Below, one piece after another: positions 48,001 to 62,020 of a DNA stretch of 64,000 nt. Made by a program: the position numbers and the translations under genes. The stretch is taken from positions 18,228,001-18,292,000 of the forward strand of contig NW_027480423.1 in the NCBI RefSeq assembly GCF_051401765.1. Reading direction: 5' to 3'. The first letter of the stretch is position 1. Each line of letters opens with the position of its first letter. Under the pieces are notes generated by a model. That model was not told where the DNA came from, ran no database searches, and saw nothing but the letters and a program-made list of their open reading frames with translations. The DNA comes from Calliopsis andreniformis (Eukaryota; Arthropoda; Insecta; Hymenoptera; Andrenidae).

Positions 48001-50059
48001 TGGAAGAACGCCCTTGGGTAAAGTCTAGGTTGCCCTGAAAGTAGAAATGACCATTACTTTCACACTGTTTGCAATTATTCATTTTATACGATGGCAAAAA
48101 TTGTTGTACTTATACTGTATTTTATCCTTCTGGTGTTGAATTCTAAGTCCCTAGCTGTTCAATCTTGTGGAACAACGCCCCAGAGTGATACCCAGGTTAG
48201 CCGGAACGTAGAAATGACCAGTACTTTCACACTCGTTGTAGTTATTCCTGCTATACGATGGAAAAACTGTTGCATTTTTATTGGATTTTATGCTTCTGGC
48301 GTTGAATTCTAAGACTCTAACTATTCCATCTCGTTGAGCAACGCCCTAGAGTGAAGCTTAGGTCGCCCGCAACGTAGAAATGACCATTACCTTCACACTG
48401 TTTGCAAATATACATTCTATACGAAGGAAAATCTGTTGTATTTATATTGTATTTTATGCTTCTGGCGCTGACTTCTTAGGCCCTAACTATTTGATCTGGT
48501 GGAGCACCGCCCTAGAGTGGAGCCTAGGTTGCCCGCAACGTAGAAAAGACCATTACCTTCACACTGGTTGGAATTATTCCTGTTACACGATGGCAAAACG
48601 GTTGCATCTTTATTGTATTTTATCCTTCTGGCGTTGAATTCTAAGTCCCCAGCTATTCGATCTGGTTGAGCAACGCCCTAGAGTGAAACCTAGGTTACCC
48701 GGGACGTAGAAATGACCAGTACTTTCACACTGGTTGCAGTTATTCCTGTTATACGATGGAAAAACTGTTGCATCCTTATTGTATTTTATGCTTCTGGCGT
48801 TGTCTTCTAAGGTCCTAACTATTCGACCTGGTGGAGCAACGCCCTAGAGTGAAGCCTAGGTTGCTCGGAGTGTAGAAATGTCCATAACTTTCACACTGGT
48901 TGCAGTTATACCTGTTATAGGATGGAAAAACTGTTGCATCCTTATTGTACTTTATGCTTCTGGCGTTGACTTCTAAGGCCCTAATTAATCGATCTGGTGG
49001 AGCAACGCCCTAGAGTGAAGCCTAGGTTGCTCCGATCGTAGAAAGGACCTATACTTTCACACTGTTTGCAGTTATTCACTTTATACGATGGCAAAGCAGT
49101 TGCATTTGTATTGTATTTTATGCTTCTATCGTTGACTTCTAAGTCCCTAGCTATTCGATGTGGTGGAGCAACGCACTAGAGCGAAACCTAGGCTGCCGGT
49201 ACATAGAAATGACCATTACTTTCACACTGGTTGCAATTATTAGTTTTATACAATGGAAAAGCTGTTGTATATACATTCTATTTTATGCTTGTTGCGTTGA
49301 CTTCTAAGGCCCTACGTATTCGATCTGGTGGAGCAATGCCTTAGAGTTAAGTCTAGGATACCCGAAACGTAGAAATGGCCATTACTTTCACACTGGCTGC
49401 AATTATTCGTTTTATACGATGGAAAATCTGTCGTATTTATTTTGTATTTTATGCTCCTGGCGTTGACTTCTATGGCCCTAACTATTCGATCTGGTGGAGC
49501 AACGCCCTAGAGTGAAGCCTAGGTTGCTCGAAATGTAGAATTGTCCATTACTTTCACACTGTTTGCAAATATACTTTATATGCGACGGAAGAGCTGTTGT
49601 ATTTATATTGTATTTTAAGCTTCTGGCGTTGACTTCTTAGGCCCTAACTACTTGATCTGGTGGATCACCGCCCTAGAGTGAAGCCTAGGTTGCCCGGAAC
49701 GTAGAACATACCATTACCTTCACACCGGTTGCAATTATTCCTGTTATACGATGGAAAAGCTGTTGCATCTTTATTGTATTTTATGCTCCTGGCGTTGACT
49801 TCTAAGGCCCTAACTATTGGATCTCGTGGAGCAACGCCCTAGAGTGTAACATAGGTTGCCCGGAACGCAGAACTGGCCATTACTATCCCACTGTTTGCAA
49901 ATATACTTTATATACGATGGAAAAGCTGTTGTATTTATATTGTATTTTATGCTTCTGGCGTTGACTTCTTAGGCCCTAACTGTTTGATCTGATGGAGCAC
50001 CGCCCTAGAGTGAAACCTAGGTTGCCCGGAACGTAGAACATACCATTACCTTCACACTG

Positions 50060-53000
50060 GTTGCAACTATTCCTGTTATACGATGGAAAAACTGTTGCAT
50101 CTTTATTGTATTTTATGCTTCTGGCGTTGACTTCTACGGCCCTAACAATTCGATCTGGTGGAGCAACGCCATATATTGAAGCCTAGTTCGCCCGGAACGT
50201 AGAAATGACCATAACCTTCACACTGGCTGCTATTATTCCTGCTATACGATGGAAAAACTGTTGTATCTTTATTGTATTTTGTGTTTCTGGCGTTCACTTC
50301 TTAGGCCGTAGCTATTCGATGTGGTGGAGCTACGCCCTAGAGTCAAGCCTAGGTTGCCCGGAACGTAGAAATGACCATCACTTTCACACTGGTTGCCATT
50401 ATCCCTTTTATACGATGTAAAAGCTGTTGCATTTATTTTGCATTTTATGCTTCTGGCGTTGACTTCTTAGGCCCCAGCTATTCGATCTCGTGGAGCAACG
50501 CGCTAGAGTGAAGCATCGGATGCCCGGAACGTAGAAATGACCAGTACCATCACACTGCTTGCAGTTATTCCTGTCATACGATGGAAAAGCTGTAGTATTT
50601 ATATTGTATTTTATGCTCCTGGTGTTAACTTCTTAGGCCCTAAGTATTCGATCTGGAGGAGGAACGCCCTAGAGTGGAGCCTAGGTTGCCCGGAACGTAG
50701 AAATGACCATTACTTTCACACTGTTTGCAATTAATCATTTTATACGATGAAACAGCAGCTGTATTTATATTGTATTTTATGCTAGTGACGTTGACTTTTA
50801 AGGCCGTTGCTATTTGATGTGGTGGAGCAACGCCCTAGAGTGAAGCCTACGTTGCCCGTAACGTAGAACTGACCAGTACTTTCACACTGGTTGCAATTAT
50901 CCGTTTTATACGATGGAAAAGCTGTTGTATTTATATTGTATTTTATGCGTCTGACGTTGACTTCTCAGGCCCTAACTATTCGATCTGGTGGAACAACGCC
51001 ATAGATTGAAGCCTAGGTAGCCCGGAACGTAGAAATGACTATCACTTTCACACTGGTTGCTATTATTCCTGCTACACGATGGATAAACTGTTGCATCTTT
51101 ATTGTATTTAATGCTTCTGGGGTTGACTTCTAAGGCCCTAACTATTCGATCTGGTGGAGCAACGCCCTAGAGTGGTGCCTCTGTTGCCCGGAACGTAGAA
51201 ATGACCATTAGCTTCACACTGGTTGCAATTATTCCTGCTATACGATGGAAAAGCTGTTGTATTTTTATTGTATTTTATGCCTCTGGCGTTGACTTCTAAG
51301 GCCGTAGCTATTCGATGTGGGGGGGTAACGCCCTAGAGTGAAGCCTAGGTTGCCCGGAACGTAGAAACGACCATTACTTTCACACTGGTTGCAATTATTC
51401 CTGTTTTGCGATGGAAAATCTGTTGTATTTATATTGTATTTTATGCCTATGGCGTTGACTTCTAAGGCCCTAGCTATTCGATCTGGTGGAGCAACGCCCT
51501 AGAGTGAAGTCTAGGTTGCCCGGAACGTAGAAACGACCATTACTTTCACACTGGTTGCAATTATTCCTTTTATACGATGGAAAAGCTGTTGTATTTTTAT
51601 TGTATTTTTTGCCTGTTGCGTTGAATTCTAAGTCCCTAGCTATTCGATCTGGTGGAGCAACGCCCGAGAGCGGAGCCCAGGTTGCCTGGAACCTAGAAAT
51701 GACCATCACTTTCACACTGTTTGCAATTATTCATTTTATACAATGGAAAAGCTGTTGTATTTATATTGTATTTTACGCTTCTGGCGTTGACTTCTAAGGC
51801 CGTGGCTATTAGATGTGGTGGAGCAGCGACCTAGAGTGACGTCTAGGTTGCACGGAACGTAGAAATGACCATTACTTTCACACTGGTTGAAATTATACCT
51901 GTTATACGGTGGAGAAACTCTTGTATCTTTATTGTATTTTATGCTTCAGGCATTGACTTCTATAGCCATACCTATTCCATCTGGAGGAGCAACGCCCTAG
52001 AGTCAAGCCTAGGTTGCCCGGAACGTAGAAGTGACCATAGCTTTCACACTGGTTGCAATTATCCTTTTTATACGATGGAAAAACTGTTGTGTTTATTTTG
52101 TATTTTATGCTTCTGGCGTTGACTTCTGAGGCCCTAACTATGCAATCTGTTGGAAGAACGCCCTTGGGTAAAGTCTAGGTTGCCCTGAAAGTAGAAATGA
52201 CCATTACTTTCACACTGTTTGCAATTATTCATTTTATACGATGGCAAAAATTGTTGTACTTATACTGTATTTTATCCTTCTGGTGTTGAATTCTAAGTCC
52301 CTAGCTGTTCAATCTTGTGGAACAACGCCCCAGAGTGATACCCAGGTTAGCCGGAACGTAGAAATGACCAGTACTTTCACACTCGTTGTAGTTATTCCTG
52401 CTATACGATGGAAAAACTGTTGCATTTTTATTGGATTTTATGCTTCTGGCGTTGAATTCTAAGACTCTAACTATTCCATCTCGTTGAGCAACGCCCTAGA
52501 GTGAAGCTTAGGTCGCCCGCAACGTAGAAATGACCATTACCTTCACACTGTTTGCAAATATACATTCTATACGAAGGAAAATCTGTTGTATTTATATTGT
52601 ATTTTATGCTTCTGGCGCTGACTTCTTAGGCCCTAACTATTTGATCTGGTGGAGCACCGCCCTAGAGTGGAGCCTAGGTTGCCCGCAACGTAGAAAAGAC
52701 CATTACCTTCACACTGGTTGGAATTATTCCTGTTACACGATGGCAAAACGGTTGCATCTTTATTGTATTTTATCCTTCTGGCGTTGAATTCTAAGTCCCC
52801 AGCTATTCGATCTGGTTGAGCAACGCCCTAGAGTGAAACCTAGGTTACCCGGGACGTAGAAATGACCAGTACTTTCACACTGGTTGCAGTTATTCCTGTT
52901 ATACGATGGAAAAACTGTTGCATCCTTATTGTATTTTATGCTTCTGGCGTTGTCTTCTAAGGTCCTAACTATTCGACCTGGTGGAGCAACGCCCTAGAGT

Positions 53001-54209
53001 GAAGCCTAGGTTGCTCGGAGTGTAGAAATGTCCATAACTTTCACACTGGTTGCAGTTATACCTGTTATAGGATGGAAAAACTGTTGCATCCTTATTGTAC
53101 TTTATGCTTCTGGCGTTGACTTCTAAGGCCCTAATTAATCGATCTGGTGGAGCAACGCCCTAGAGTGAAGCCTAGGTTGCTCCGATCGTAGAAAGGACCT
53201 ATACTTTCACACTGTTTGCAGTTATTCACTTTATACGATGGCAAAGCAGTTGCATTTGTATTGTATTTTATGCTTCTATCGTTGACTTCTAAGTCCCTAG
53301 CTATTCGATGTGGTGGAGCAACGCACTAGAGCGAAACCTAGGCTGCCGGTACATAGAAATGACCATTACTTTCACACTGGTTGCAATTATTAGTTTTATA
53401 CAATGGAAAAGCTGTTGTATATACATTCTATTTTATGCTTGTTGCGTTGACTTCTAAGGCCCTACGTATTCGATCTGGTGGAGCAATGCCTTAGAGTTAA
53501 GTCTAGGATACCCGAAACGTAGAAATGGCCATTACTTTCACACTGGCTGCAATTATTCGTTTTATACGATGGAAAATCTGCCGTATTTATTTTGTATTTT
53601 ATGCTCCTGGCGTTGACTTCTATGACCCTAACTATTCGATCTGGTGGAGCAACGCCCTAGAGTGAAGCCTAGGTTGCTCGAAATGTAGAATTGTCCATTA
53701 CTTTCACACTGTTTGCAAATATACTTTATATGCGACGGAAGAGCTGTTGTATTTATATTGTATTTTAAGCTTCTGGCGTTGACTTCTTAGGCCCTAACTA
53801 CTTGATCTGGTGGATCACCGCCCTAGAGTGAAGCCTAGGTTGCCCGGAACGTAGAACATACCATTACCTTCACACCGGTTGCAATTATTCCTGTTATACG
53901 ATGGAAAAGCTGTTGCATCTTTATTGTATTTTATGCTCCTGGCGTTGACTTCTAAGGCCCTAACTTTTGGATCTCGTGGAGCAACGCCCTAGAGTGTAAC
54001 ATAGGTTGCCCGGAACGCAGAACTGGCCATTACTATCCCACTGTTTGCAAATATACTTTATATACGATGGAAAAGCTGTTGTATTTATATTGTATTTTAT
54101 GCTTCTGGCGTTGACTTCTTAGGCCCTAACTGTTTGATCTGATGGAGCACCGCCCTAGAGTGAAACCTAGGTTGCCCGGAACGTAGAACATACCATTACC
54201 TTCACACTG
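50060..54209 (+). repeat. HOR copy 2, two monomers deleted (4,150 bp)
   Basis: 25 monomers. 'gagtggtgcct' is joined to 'ctgttgcccgg' at 51,177-51,180. In copy 1 the two sides are 46,692 and 47,024, exactly 332 bp apart and both at 'gcct'. Copies 1, 3 and 4 keep the missing monomers, so this is a deletion in copy 2. Over its first half copy 2 shares variants with copy 1 ('ggtgcct', 'gttcaatcttg'); from about 53.2-53.6 kb it shares variants with copy 3 ('gccgtatttat', 'tatgaccc'). Confidence 0.93.
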
Positions 54210-57200
54210 GTTGCAACTATTCCTGTTATACGATGGAAAAACTGTTGCATCTTTATTGTATTTTATGCTTCTGGCGTTGACTTCTACGGCCCTAACAATT
54301 CGATCTGGTGGAGCAACGCCATATATTGAAGCCTAGTTCGCCCGGAACGTAGAAATGACCATAACCTTCACACTGGTTGCTATTATTCCTGCTATACGAT
54401 GGAAAAACTGTTGTATCTTTATTGTATTTTGTGTTTCTGGCGTTCACTTCTTAGGCCGTAGCTATTCGATGTGGTGGAGCTACGCCCTAGAGTCAAGCCT
54501 AGGTTGCCCGGAACGTAGAAATGACCATCACTTTCACACTGGTTGCCATTATCCCTTTTATACGATGTAAAAGCTGTTGCATTTATTTTGCATTTTATGC
54601 TTCTGGCGTTGGCTTCTTAGGCCCCAGCTATTCGATCTCGTGGAGCAACGCGCTAGAGTGAAGCATCGGATGCCCGGAACGTAGAAATGACCAGTACCAT
54701 CACACTGCTTGCTGTTATTCCTGTCATACGATGGAAAAGCTGTAGTATTTATATTGTATTTTATGCTCCTGGTGTTAACTTCTTAGGCCCTAAGTATTCG
54801 ATCTGGAGGAGGAACGCCCTGGAGTGGAGCCTAGGTTGCCCGGAACGTAGAAATGGCCATTACTTTCACACTGTTTGCAATTAATCATTTTATACGATGA
54901 AACAGCAGCTGTATTTATATTGTATTTTATGCTAGTGACGTTGACTTTTAAGGCCGTTGCTATTTGATGTGGTGGAGCAACGCCCTAGAGTGAAGCCTAC
55001 GTTGCCCGTAACGTAGAAATGACCAGTACTTTCACACTGGTTGCAATTATCCGTTTTATACGATGGAAAAGCTGTTGTATTTATATTGTATTTTATGCTT
55101 CTGACGTTGACTTCTCAGGCCCTAACTATTCGATCTGGTGGAACAACGCCATAGATTGAAGCCTAGGTAGCCCGGAACGTAGAAATGACTATCACTTTCA
55201 CACTGGTTGCTATTATTCCTGCTACACGATGGATAAACTGTTGCATCTTTATTGTATTTAATGCTTCTGGGGTTGACTTCTAAGGCCCTAACTATTCGAT
55301 CTGGTGGAGCAACGCCCTAGAGTGGAGCCTAGGTTGCCAGGAACGTAGAAATGACCAGTACTTTCACACTGGTTGCAGATATTCATTTTATGCGATGGAA
55401 AAGCTCTTCTATTTATATTGTATTTTATGCTTCTGCCGTTGACTTCTTAGGCCCTAACTTGTCGATCTGGTGGAGCAACGCCCTAGAGTGAAGCCTAGGT
55501 TGCCCGGAACGTAGAAATGACCATTACTGTCGCACTGTTTGCAAATATTCATTTTATACAGTGGAAAAGCTGTTGTATTTATGTTGTGTTTTATACTTCG
55601 GGCGTTGACTTTTAAGGCCCTAACTATTCGATCAGGACGAGCAACGCCCTAGAGGGAAGCCTCTGTTGCCCGGAACGTAGAAATGACCATTAGCTTCACA
55701 CTGGTTGCAATTATTCCTGCTATACGATGGAAAAGCTGTTGTATTTTTATTGTATTTTATGCCTCTGGCGTTGACTTCTAAGGCCGTAGCTATTCGATGT
55801 GAGGGGGTATCGCCCTAGAGTGAAGCCTAGGTTGCCCGGAACGTAGAAACGACCATTACTTTCACACTGGTTGCAATTATTCCTGTTTTGCGATGGAATA
55901 TCTGTTGTATTTATATTGTATTTTATGCCTATGGCGTTGACTTCTAAGGCCCTAGCTATTCGATCTGGTGGAGCAACGCCCTAGAGTGAAGTCTAGGTTG
56001 CCCGGAACGTAGAAACGACCATTACTTTCACACTGGTTGCAATTATTCCTTTTATACGATGGAAAAGCTGTTGTATTTTTATTGTATTTTTTGCCTGTTG
56101 CGTTGAATTCTAAGTCCCTAGCTATTCGATCTGGTGGAGCAACGCCCGAGAGCGGAGCCCAGGTTGCCTGGAACCTAGAAATGACCATCACTTTCACACT
56201 GTTTGCAATTATTCATTTTATACAATGGAAAAGCTGTTGTATTTATATTGTATTTTACGCTTCTGGCGTTGACTTCTAAGGCCGTGGCTATTAGATGCGG
56301 TGGAGCAGCGACCTAGAGTGACGTCTAGGTTGCACGGAACGTAGAAATGACCATTACTTTCACACTGGTTGCAATTATACCTGTTATACGGTGGAGAAAC
56401 TCTTGTATCTTTATCGTATTTTATGCTTCAGGCATTGACTTCTATAGCCATACCTATTCCATCTGGAGGAGCAACGCCCTAGAGTCATGCCTAGGTTGCC
56501 CGGAACGTAGAAGTGACCATAGCTTTCACACTGGTTGCAATTATCCTTTTTATACGATGGAAAAACTGTTGTGTTTATTTTGTATTTTATGCTTCTGGCG
56601 TTGACTTCTGAGGCCCTAACTATGCAATCTGTTGGAATAACGCCCTTGGGTAAAGTCTAGGTTGCCCTGAAAGTAGAAATGACCATTCCTTTCACACTGT
56701 TTGCAATTATTCATTTTATACGATGGCAAAAATTGTTGTACTTATATTGTATTTTATCCTTCTGGTGTTGAATTCTAAGTCCCTAGCTGTTCGATCTTGT
56801 GGAACAACGCCCCAGAGTGATACCCAGGTTAGCCGGAACGTAAAAATGACCAGTACTTTCACACTCGTTGTAGTTATTCCTGCTATACGACGGAAAAACT
56901 GTTGCATTTTTATTGTATTTTATGCTTATGGCGTTGAATTCTAAGACTCTAACTATTCCATCTCGTCGAGCAACGCCCTAGAGTGAAGCCTAGGTTGCCC
57001 GCAACGTAGAAATGACCATTACCTTCACACTGTTTGCAAATATACATTCTATACGAAGGAAAATCTGTTGTATTTATATTGTATTTTATGCTTCTGGCGC
57101 TGACTTCTTAGGCCCTAGCTATTTGATCTGGTGGAGCACCGCCCTAGAGTGGAGCCTAGGTTGCCCGCAACGTAGAAAAGACCATTACCTTCACACTGGT

Positions 57201-58691
57201 TGGAATTATTCCTGTTACACGATGGCAAAACGGTTGCATCTTTATTGTATTTTATCCTTCTGGCGTTGAATTCTAAGTCCCCAGCTATTCGATCTGGTTG
57301 AGCAACGCCCTAGAGTGAAACCTAGGTTACCCGGGACGTAGAAATGACCAGTACTTTCACACTGGTTGCAGTTATTCCTGTTATACGATGGAAAAACTGT
57401 TGCATACTTATTGCATTTTATGCTTCTGGCGTTGACTTCTAAGGTCCTAACTATTCGACCTGGTGGAGCAACGCCCTAGAGTGAAGCCTAGGTTGCTCGG
57501 AGTGTAGAAATGTCCATAACTTTCACACTGGTTGCAGTTATACCTGTTATAGGATGGAAAAACTGTTGCATCCTTATTGTACTTTATGCTTCTGGCGTTG
57601 ACTTCTAAGGCCCTAATTAATCGATGTGGTGGAGCAACGCCCTAGAGTGAAGCCTAGGTTGCTCCGATCGTAGAAAGGACCTATACTTTCACACTGTTTG
57701 CAGTTATTCACTTTATACGATGGCAAAGCAGTTGCATTTGTATTGTATTTTATGCTTCTATCGTTGACTTCTAAGTCCCTAGCTATTCGATGTGGTGGAG
57801 CAACGCACTAGAGCGAAACCTAGGCTGCCGGTACATAGAAATGACCATTACTTTCACACTGGTTGCAATTATTAGTTTTATACAATGGAAAAGCTGTTGT
57901 ATATACATTCTATTTTATGCTTGTTGCGTTGACTTCTAAGGCCCTACGTATTCGATCTGGTGGAGCAATGCCTTAGAGTTAAGTCTAGGATACCCGAAAC
58001 GTAGAAATGGCCATTACTTTCACACTGGCTGCAATTATTCGTTTTATACGATGGAAAATCTGCCGTATTTATTTTGTATTTTATGCTCCTGGCGTTGACT
58101 TCTATGACCCTAACTATTCGATCTGGTGGAGCAACGCCCTAGAGTGAAGCCTAGGTTGCTCGAAATGTAGAATTGTCCATTACTTTCACACTGTTTGCAA
58201 ATATACTTTATATGCGACGGAAGAGCTGTTGTATTTATATTGTATTTTAAGCTTCTGGCGTTGACTTCTTAGGCCCTAACTACTTGATCTGGTGGATCAC
58301 CGCCCTAGAGTGAAGCCTAGGTTGCCCGGAACGTAGAACATACCATTACCTTCACACCGGTTGCAATTATTCCTGTTATACGATGGAAAAGCTGTTGCAT
58401 CTTTATTGTATTTTATGCTCCTGGCGTTGACTTCTAAGGCCCTAACTATTGGATCTCGTGGAGCAACGCCCTAGAGTGTAACATAGGTTGCCCGGAACGC
58501 AGAACTGGCCATTACTATCCCACTGTTTGCAAATATACTTTATATACGATGGAAATGCTGTTGTATTTATATTGTATTTTATGCTTCTGGCGTTGACTTC
58601 TTAGGCCCTAACTGTTTGATCTGATGGAGCACCGCCCTAGAGTGAAACCTAGGTTGCCCGGAACGTAGAACATACCATTACCTTCACACTG
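54210..58691 (+). repeat. HOR copy 3 (4,482 bp, 27 monomers)
   Basis: Exactly 27 x 166 bp. Up to about 57.4 kb it shares with copy 4 'gttggcttcttagg', 'cttgctgttatt', 'gccctggagtgg', 'gatgtgaggggg', 'gatgcggtgg' and 'gcatacttattgc', none of which occur in copies 1 and 2. Confidence 0.93.
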
Positions 58692-61600
58692 GTTGCAACT
58701 ATTCCTGTTATACGATGGAAAAACTGTTGCATCTTTATTGTATTTTATGCTTCTGGCGTTGACTTCTACGGCCCTAACAATTCGATCTGGTGGAGCAACG
58801 CCATATATTGAAGCCTAGTTCGCCCGGAACGTAGAAATGACCATAACCTTCACACTGGTTGCTATTATTCCTGCTATACGATGGAAAAACTGTTGTATCT
58901 TTATTGTATTTTGTGTTTCTGGCGTTCACTTCTTAGGCCGTAGCTATTCGATGTGGTGGAGCTACGCCCTAGAGTCAAGCCTAGGTTGCCCGGAACGTAG
59001 AAATGACCATCACTTTCACACTGGTTGCCATTATCCCTTTTATACGATGTAAAAGCTGTTGCATTTATTTTGCATTTTATGCTTCTGGCGTTGGCTTCTT
59101 AGGCCCCAGCTATTCGATCTCGTGGAGCAACGCGCTAGAGTGAAGCATCGGATGCCCGGAACGTAGAAATGACCAGCACCATCACACTGCTTGCTGTTAT
59201 TCCTGTCATACGATGGAAAAGCTGTAGTATTTATATTGTATTTTATGCTCCTGGTGTTAACTTCTTAGGCCCTAAGTATTCGATCTGGAGGAGGAACGCC
59301 CTGGAGTGGAGCCTAGGTTGCCCGGAACGTAGAAATGGCCATTACTTTCACACTGTTTGCAATTAATCATTTTATACGATGAAACAGCAGCTGTATTTAT
59401 ATTGTATTTTATGCTAGTGACGTTGACTTTTAAGGCCGTTGCTATTTGATGTGGTGGAGCAACGCCCTAGAGTGAAGCCTACGTTGCCCGTAACGTAGAA
59501 ATGACCAGTACTTTCACACTGGTTGCAATTATCCGTTTTATACGATGGAAAAGCTGTTGTATTTATATTGTATTTTATGCTTCTGACGTTGACTTCTCAG
59601 GCCCTAACTATTCGATCTGGTGGAACAACGCCATAGATTGAAGCCTAGGTAGCCCGGAACGTAGAAATGACTATCACTTTCACACTGGTTGCTATTATTC
59701 CTGCTACACGATGGATAAACTGTTGCATCTTTATTGTATTTAATGCTTCTGGGGTTGACTTCTAAGGCCCTAACTATTCGATCTGGTGGAGCAACGCCCT
59801 AGAGTGGAGCCTAGGTTGCCAGGAACGTAGAAATGACCAGTACTTTCACACTGGTTGCAGATATTCATTTTATGCGATGGAAAAGCTCTTCTATTTATAT
59901 TGTATTTTATGCTTCTGCCGTTGACTTCTTAGGCCCTAACTTCTCGATCTGGTGGAGCAACGCCCTAGAGTGAAGCCTAGGTTGCCCGGAACGTAGAAAT
60001 GACCATTACTGTCGCACTGTTTGCAAATATTCATTTTATACAGTGGAAAAGCTGTTGTATTTATGTTGTGTTTTATACTTCGGGCGTTGACTTTTAAGGC
60101 CCTAACTATTCGATCAGGACGAGCAACGCCCTGGAGGGAAGCCTCTGTTGCCCGGAACGTAGAAATGACCATTAGCTTCACACTGGTTGCAATTATTCCT
60201 GCTATACGATGGAAAAGCTGTTGTATTTTTATTGTATTTTATGCCTCTGGCGTTGACTTCTAAGGCCGTAGCTATTCGATGTGAGGGGGTATCGCCCTAG
60301 AGTGAAGCCTAGGTTGCCCGGAACGTAGAAACGACCATTACTTTCACACTGGTTGCAATTATTCCTGTTTTGCGATGGAATATCTGTTGTATTTATATTG
60401 TATTTTATGCCTATGGCGTTGACTTCTAAGGCCCTAGCTATTCGATCTGGTGGAGCAACGCCCTAGAGTGAAGTCTAGGTTGCCCGGAACGTAGAAACGA
60501 CCATTACTTTCACACTGGTTGCAATTATTCCTTTTATACGATGGAAAAGCTGTTGTATTTTTATTGTATTTTTTGCCTGTTGCGTTGAATTCTAAGTCCC
60601 TAGCTATTCGATCTGGTGGAGCAACGCCCGAGAGCGGAGCCCAGGTTGCCTGGAACCTAGAAATGACCATCACTTTCACACTGTTTGCAATTATTCATTT
60701 TATACAATGGAAAAGCTGTTGTATTTATATTGTATTTTACGCTTCTGGCGTTGACTTCTAAGGCCGTGGCTATTAGATGCGGTGGAGCAGCGACCTAGAG
60801 TGACGTCTAGGTTGCACGGAACGTAGAAATGACCATTACTTTCACACTGGTTGCAATTATACCTGTTATACGGTGGAGAAACTCTTGTATCTTTATCGTA
60901 TTTTATGCTTCAGGCATTGACTTCTATAGCCATACCTATTCCATCTGGAGGAGCAACGCCCTAGAGTCATGCCTAGGTTGCCCGGAACGTAGAAGTGACC
61001 ATAGCTTTCACACTGGTTGCAATTATCCTTTTTATACGATGGAAAAACTGTTGTGTTTATTTTGTATTTTATGCTTCTGGCGTTGACTTCTGAGGCCCTA
61101 ACTATGCAATCTGTTGGAATAACGCCCTTGGGTAAAGTCTAGGTTGCCCTGAAAGTAGAAATGACCATTCCTTTCACACTGTTTGCAATTATTCATTTTA
61201 TACGATGGCAAAAATTGTTGTACTTATATTGTATTTTATCCTTCTGGTGTTGAATTCTAAGTCCCTAGCTGTTCGATCTTGTGGAACAACGCCCCAGAGT
61301 GATACCCAGGTTAGCCGGAACGTAAAAATGACCAGTACTTTCACACTCGTTGTAGTTATTCCTGCTATACGACGGAAAAACTGTTGCATTTTTATTGTAT
61401 TTTATGCTTATGGCGTTGAATTCTAAGACTCTAACTATTCCATCTCGTCGAGCAACGCCCTAGAGTGAAGCCTAGGTTGCCCGCAACGTAGAAATGACCA
61501 TTACCTTCACACTGTTTGCAAATATACATTCTATACGAAGGAAAATCTGTTGTATTTATATTGTATTTTATGCTTCTGGCGCTGACTTCTTAGGCCCTAG

Positions 61601-62020
61601 CTATTTGATCTGGTGGAGCACCGCCCTAGAGTGGAGCCTAGGTTGCCCGCAACGTAGAAAAGACCATTACCTTCACACTGGTTGGAATTATTCCTGTTAC
61701 ACGATGGCAAAACGGTTGCATCTTTATTGTATTTTATCCTTCTGGCGTTGAATTCTAAGTCCCCAGCTATTCGATCTGGTTGAGCAACGCCCTAGAGTGA
61801 AACCTAGGTTACCCGGGACGTAGAAATGACCAGTACTTTCACACTGGTTGCAGTTATTCCTGTTATACGATGGAAAAACTGTTGCATACTTATTGCATTT
61901 TATGCTTCTGGCGTTGACTTCTAAGGACCTAACTATTCGACCTGGTGGAGCAACGCCCTAGAGTGAAGCCTAGGTTGCTCGGAGTGTAGAAATGTCCATA
62001 ACTTTCACACTGGTTGCAAT
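58692..62020 (+). repeat. HOR copy 4, truncated after about 20 monomers
   Basis: This copy is nearly identical to copy 3; I noticed few differences, for example 'accagcacc' near 59,172 and 'aaggacctaac' near 61,922. It ends in 'cactggttgca', where copy 3 continues 'gttatacctgttatagg' and this copy 'attatacctgttatacgg'. The HOR therefore stops here in mid-unit. Confidence 0.92.

Larger units (their letters stand above)
45575..50059 (+). repeat. 27-monomer HOR, copy 1 (4,485 bp)
   Basis: Landmarks repeat at 45,720, 50,205, 54,355 and 58,837, giving unit lengths of 4,485, 4,150 and 4,482 bp. Copy 1 is 3 bp longer than 27 x 166 because of a 10-G run at 47,166-47,175. The unit contains no 165-bp monomers, unlike the left array. 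It includes 'acgatgaaacagcagctg' (46,260), 'gaggaggaacgccc' (46,170) and, at 47.7-47.95 kb, two monomers of A-block M2 and M6 type. The start is set where identity with 50,060 begins; copy 1 is the most divergent at that edge ('ccattcg' against 'caattcg' in the others). Confidence 0.93.
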
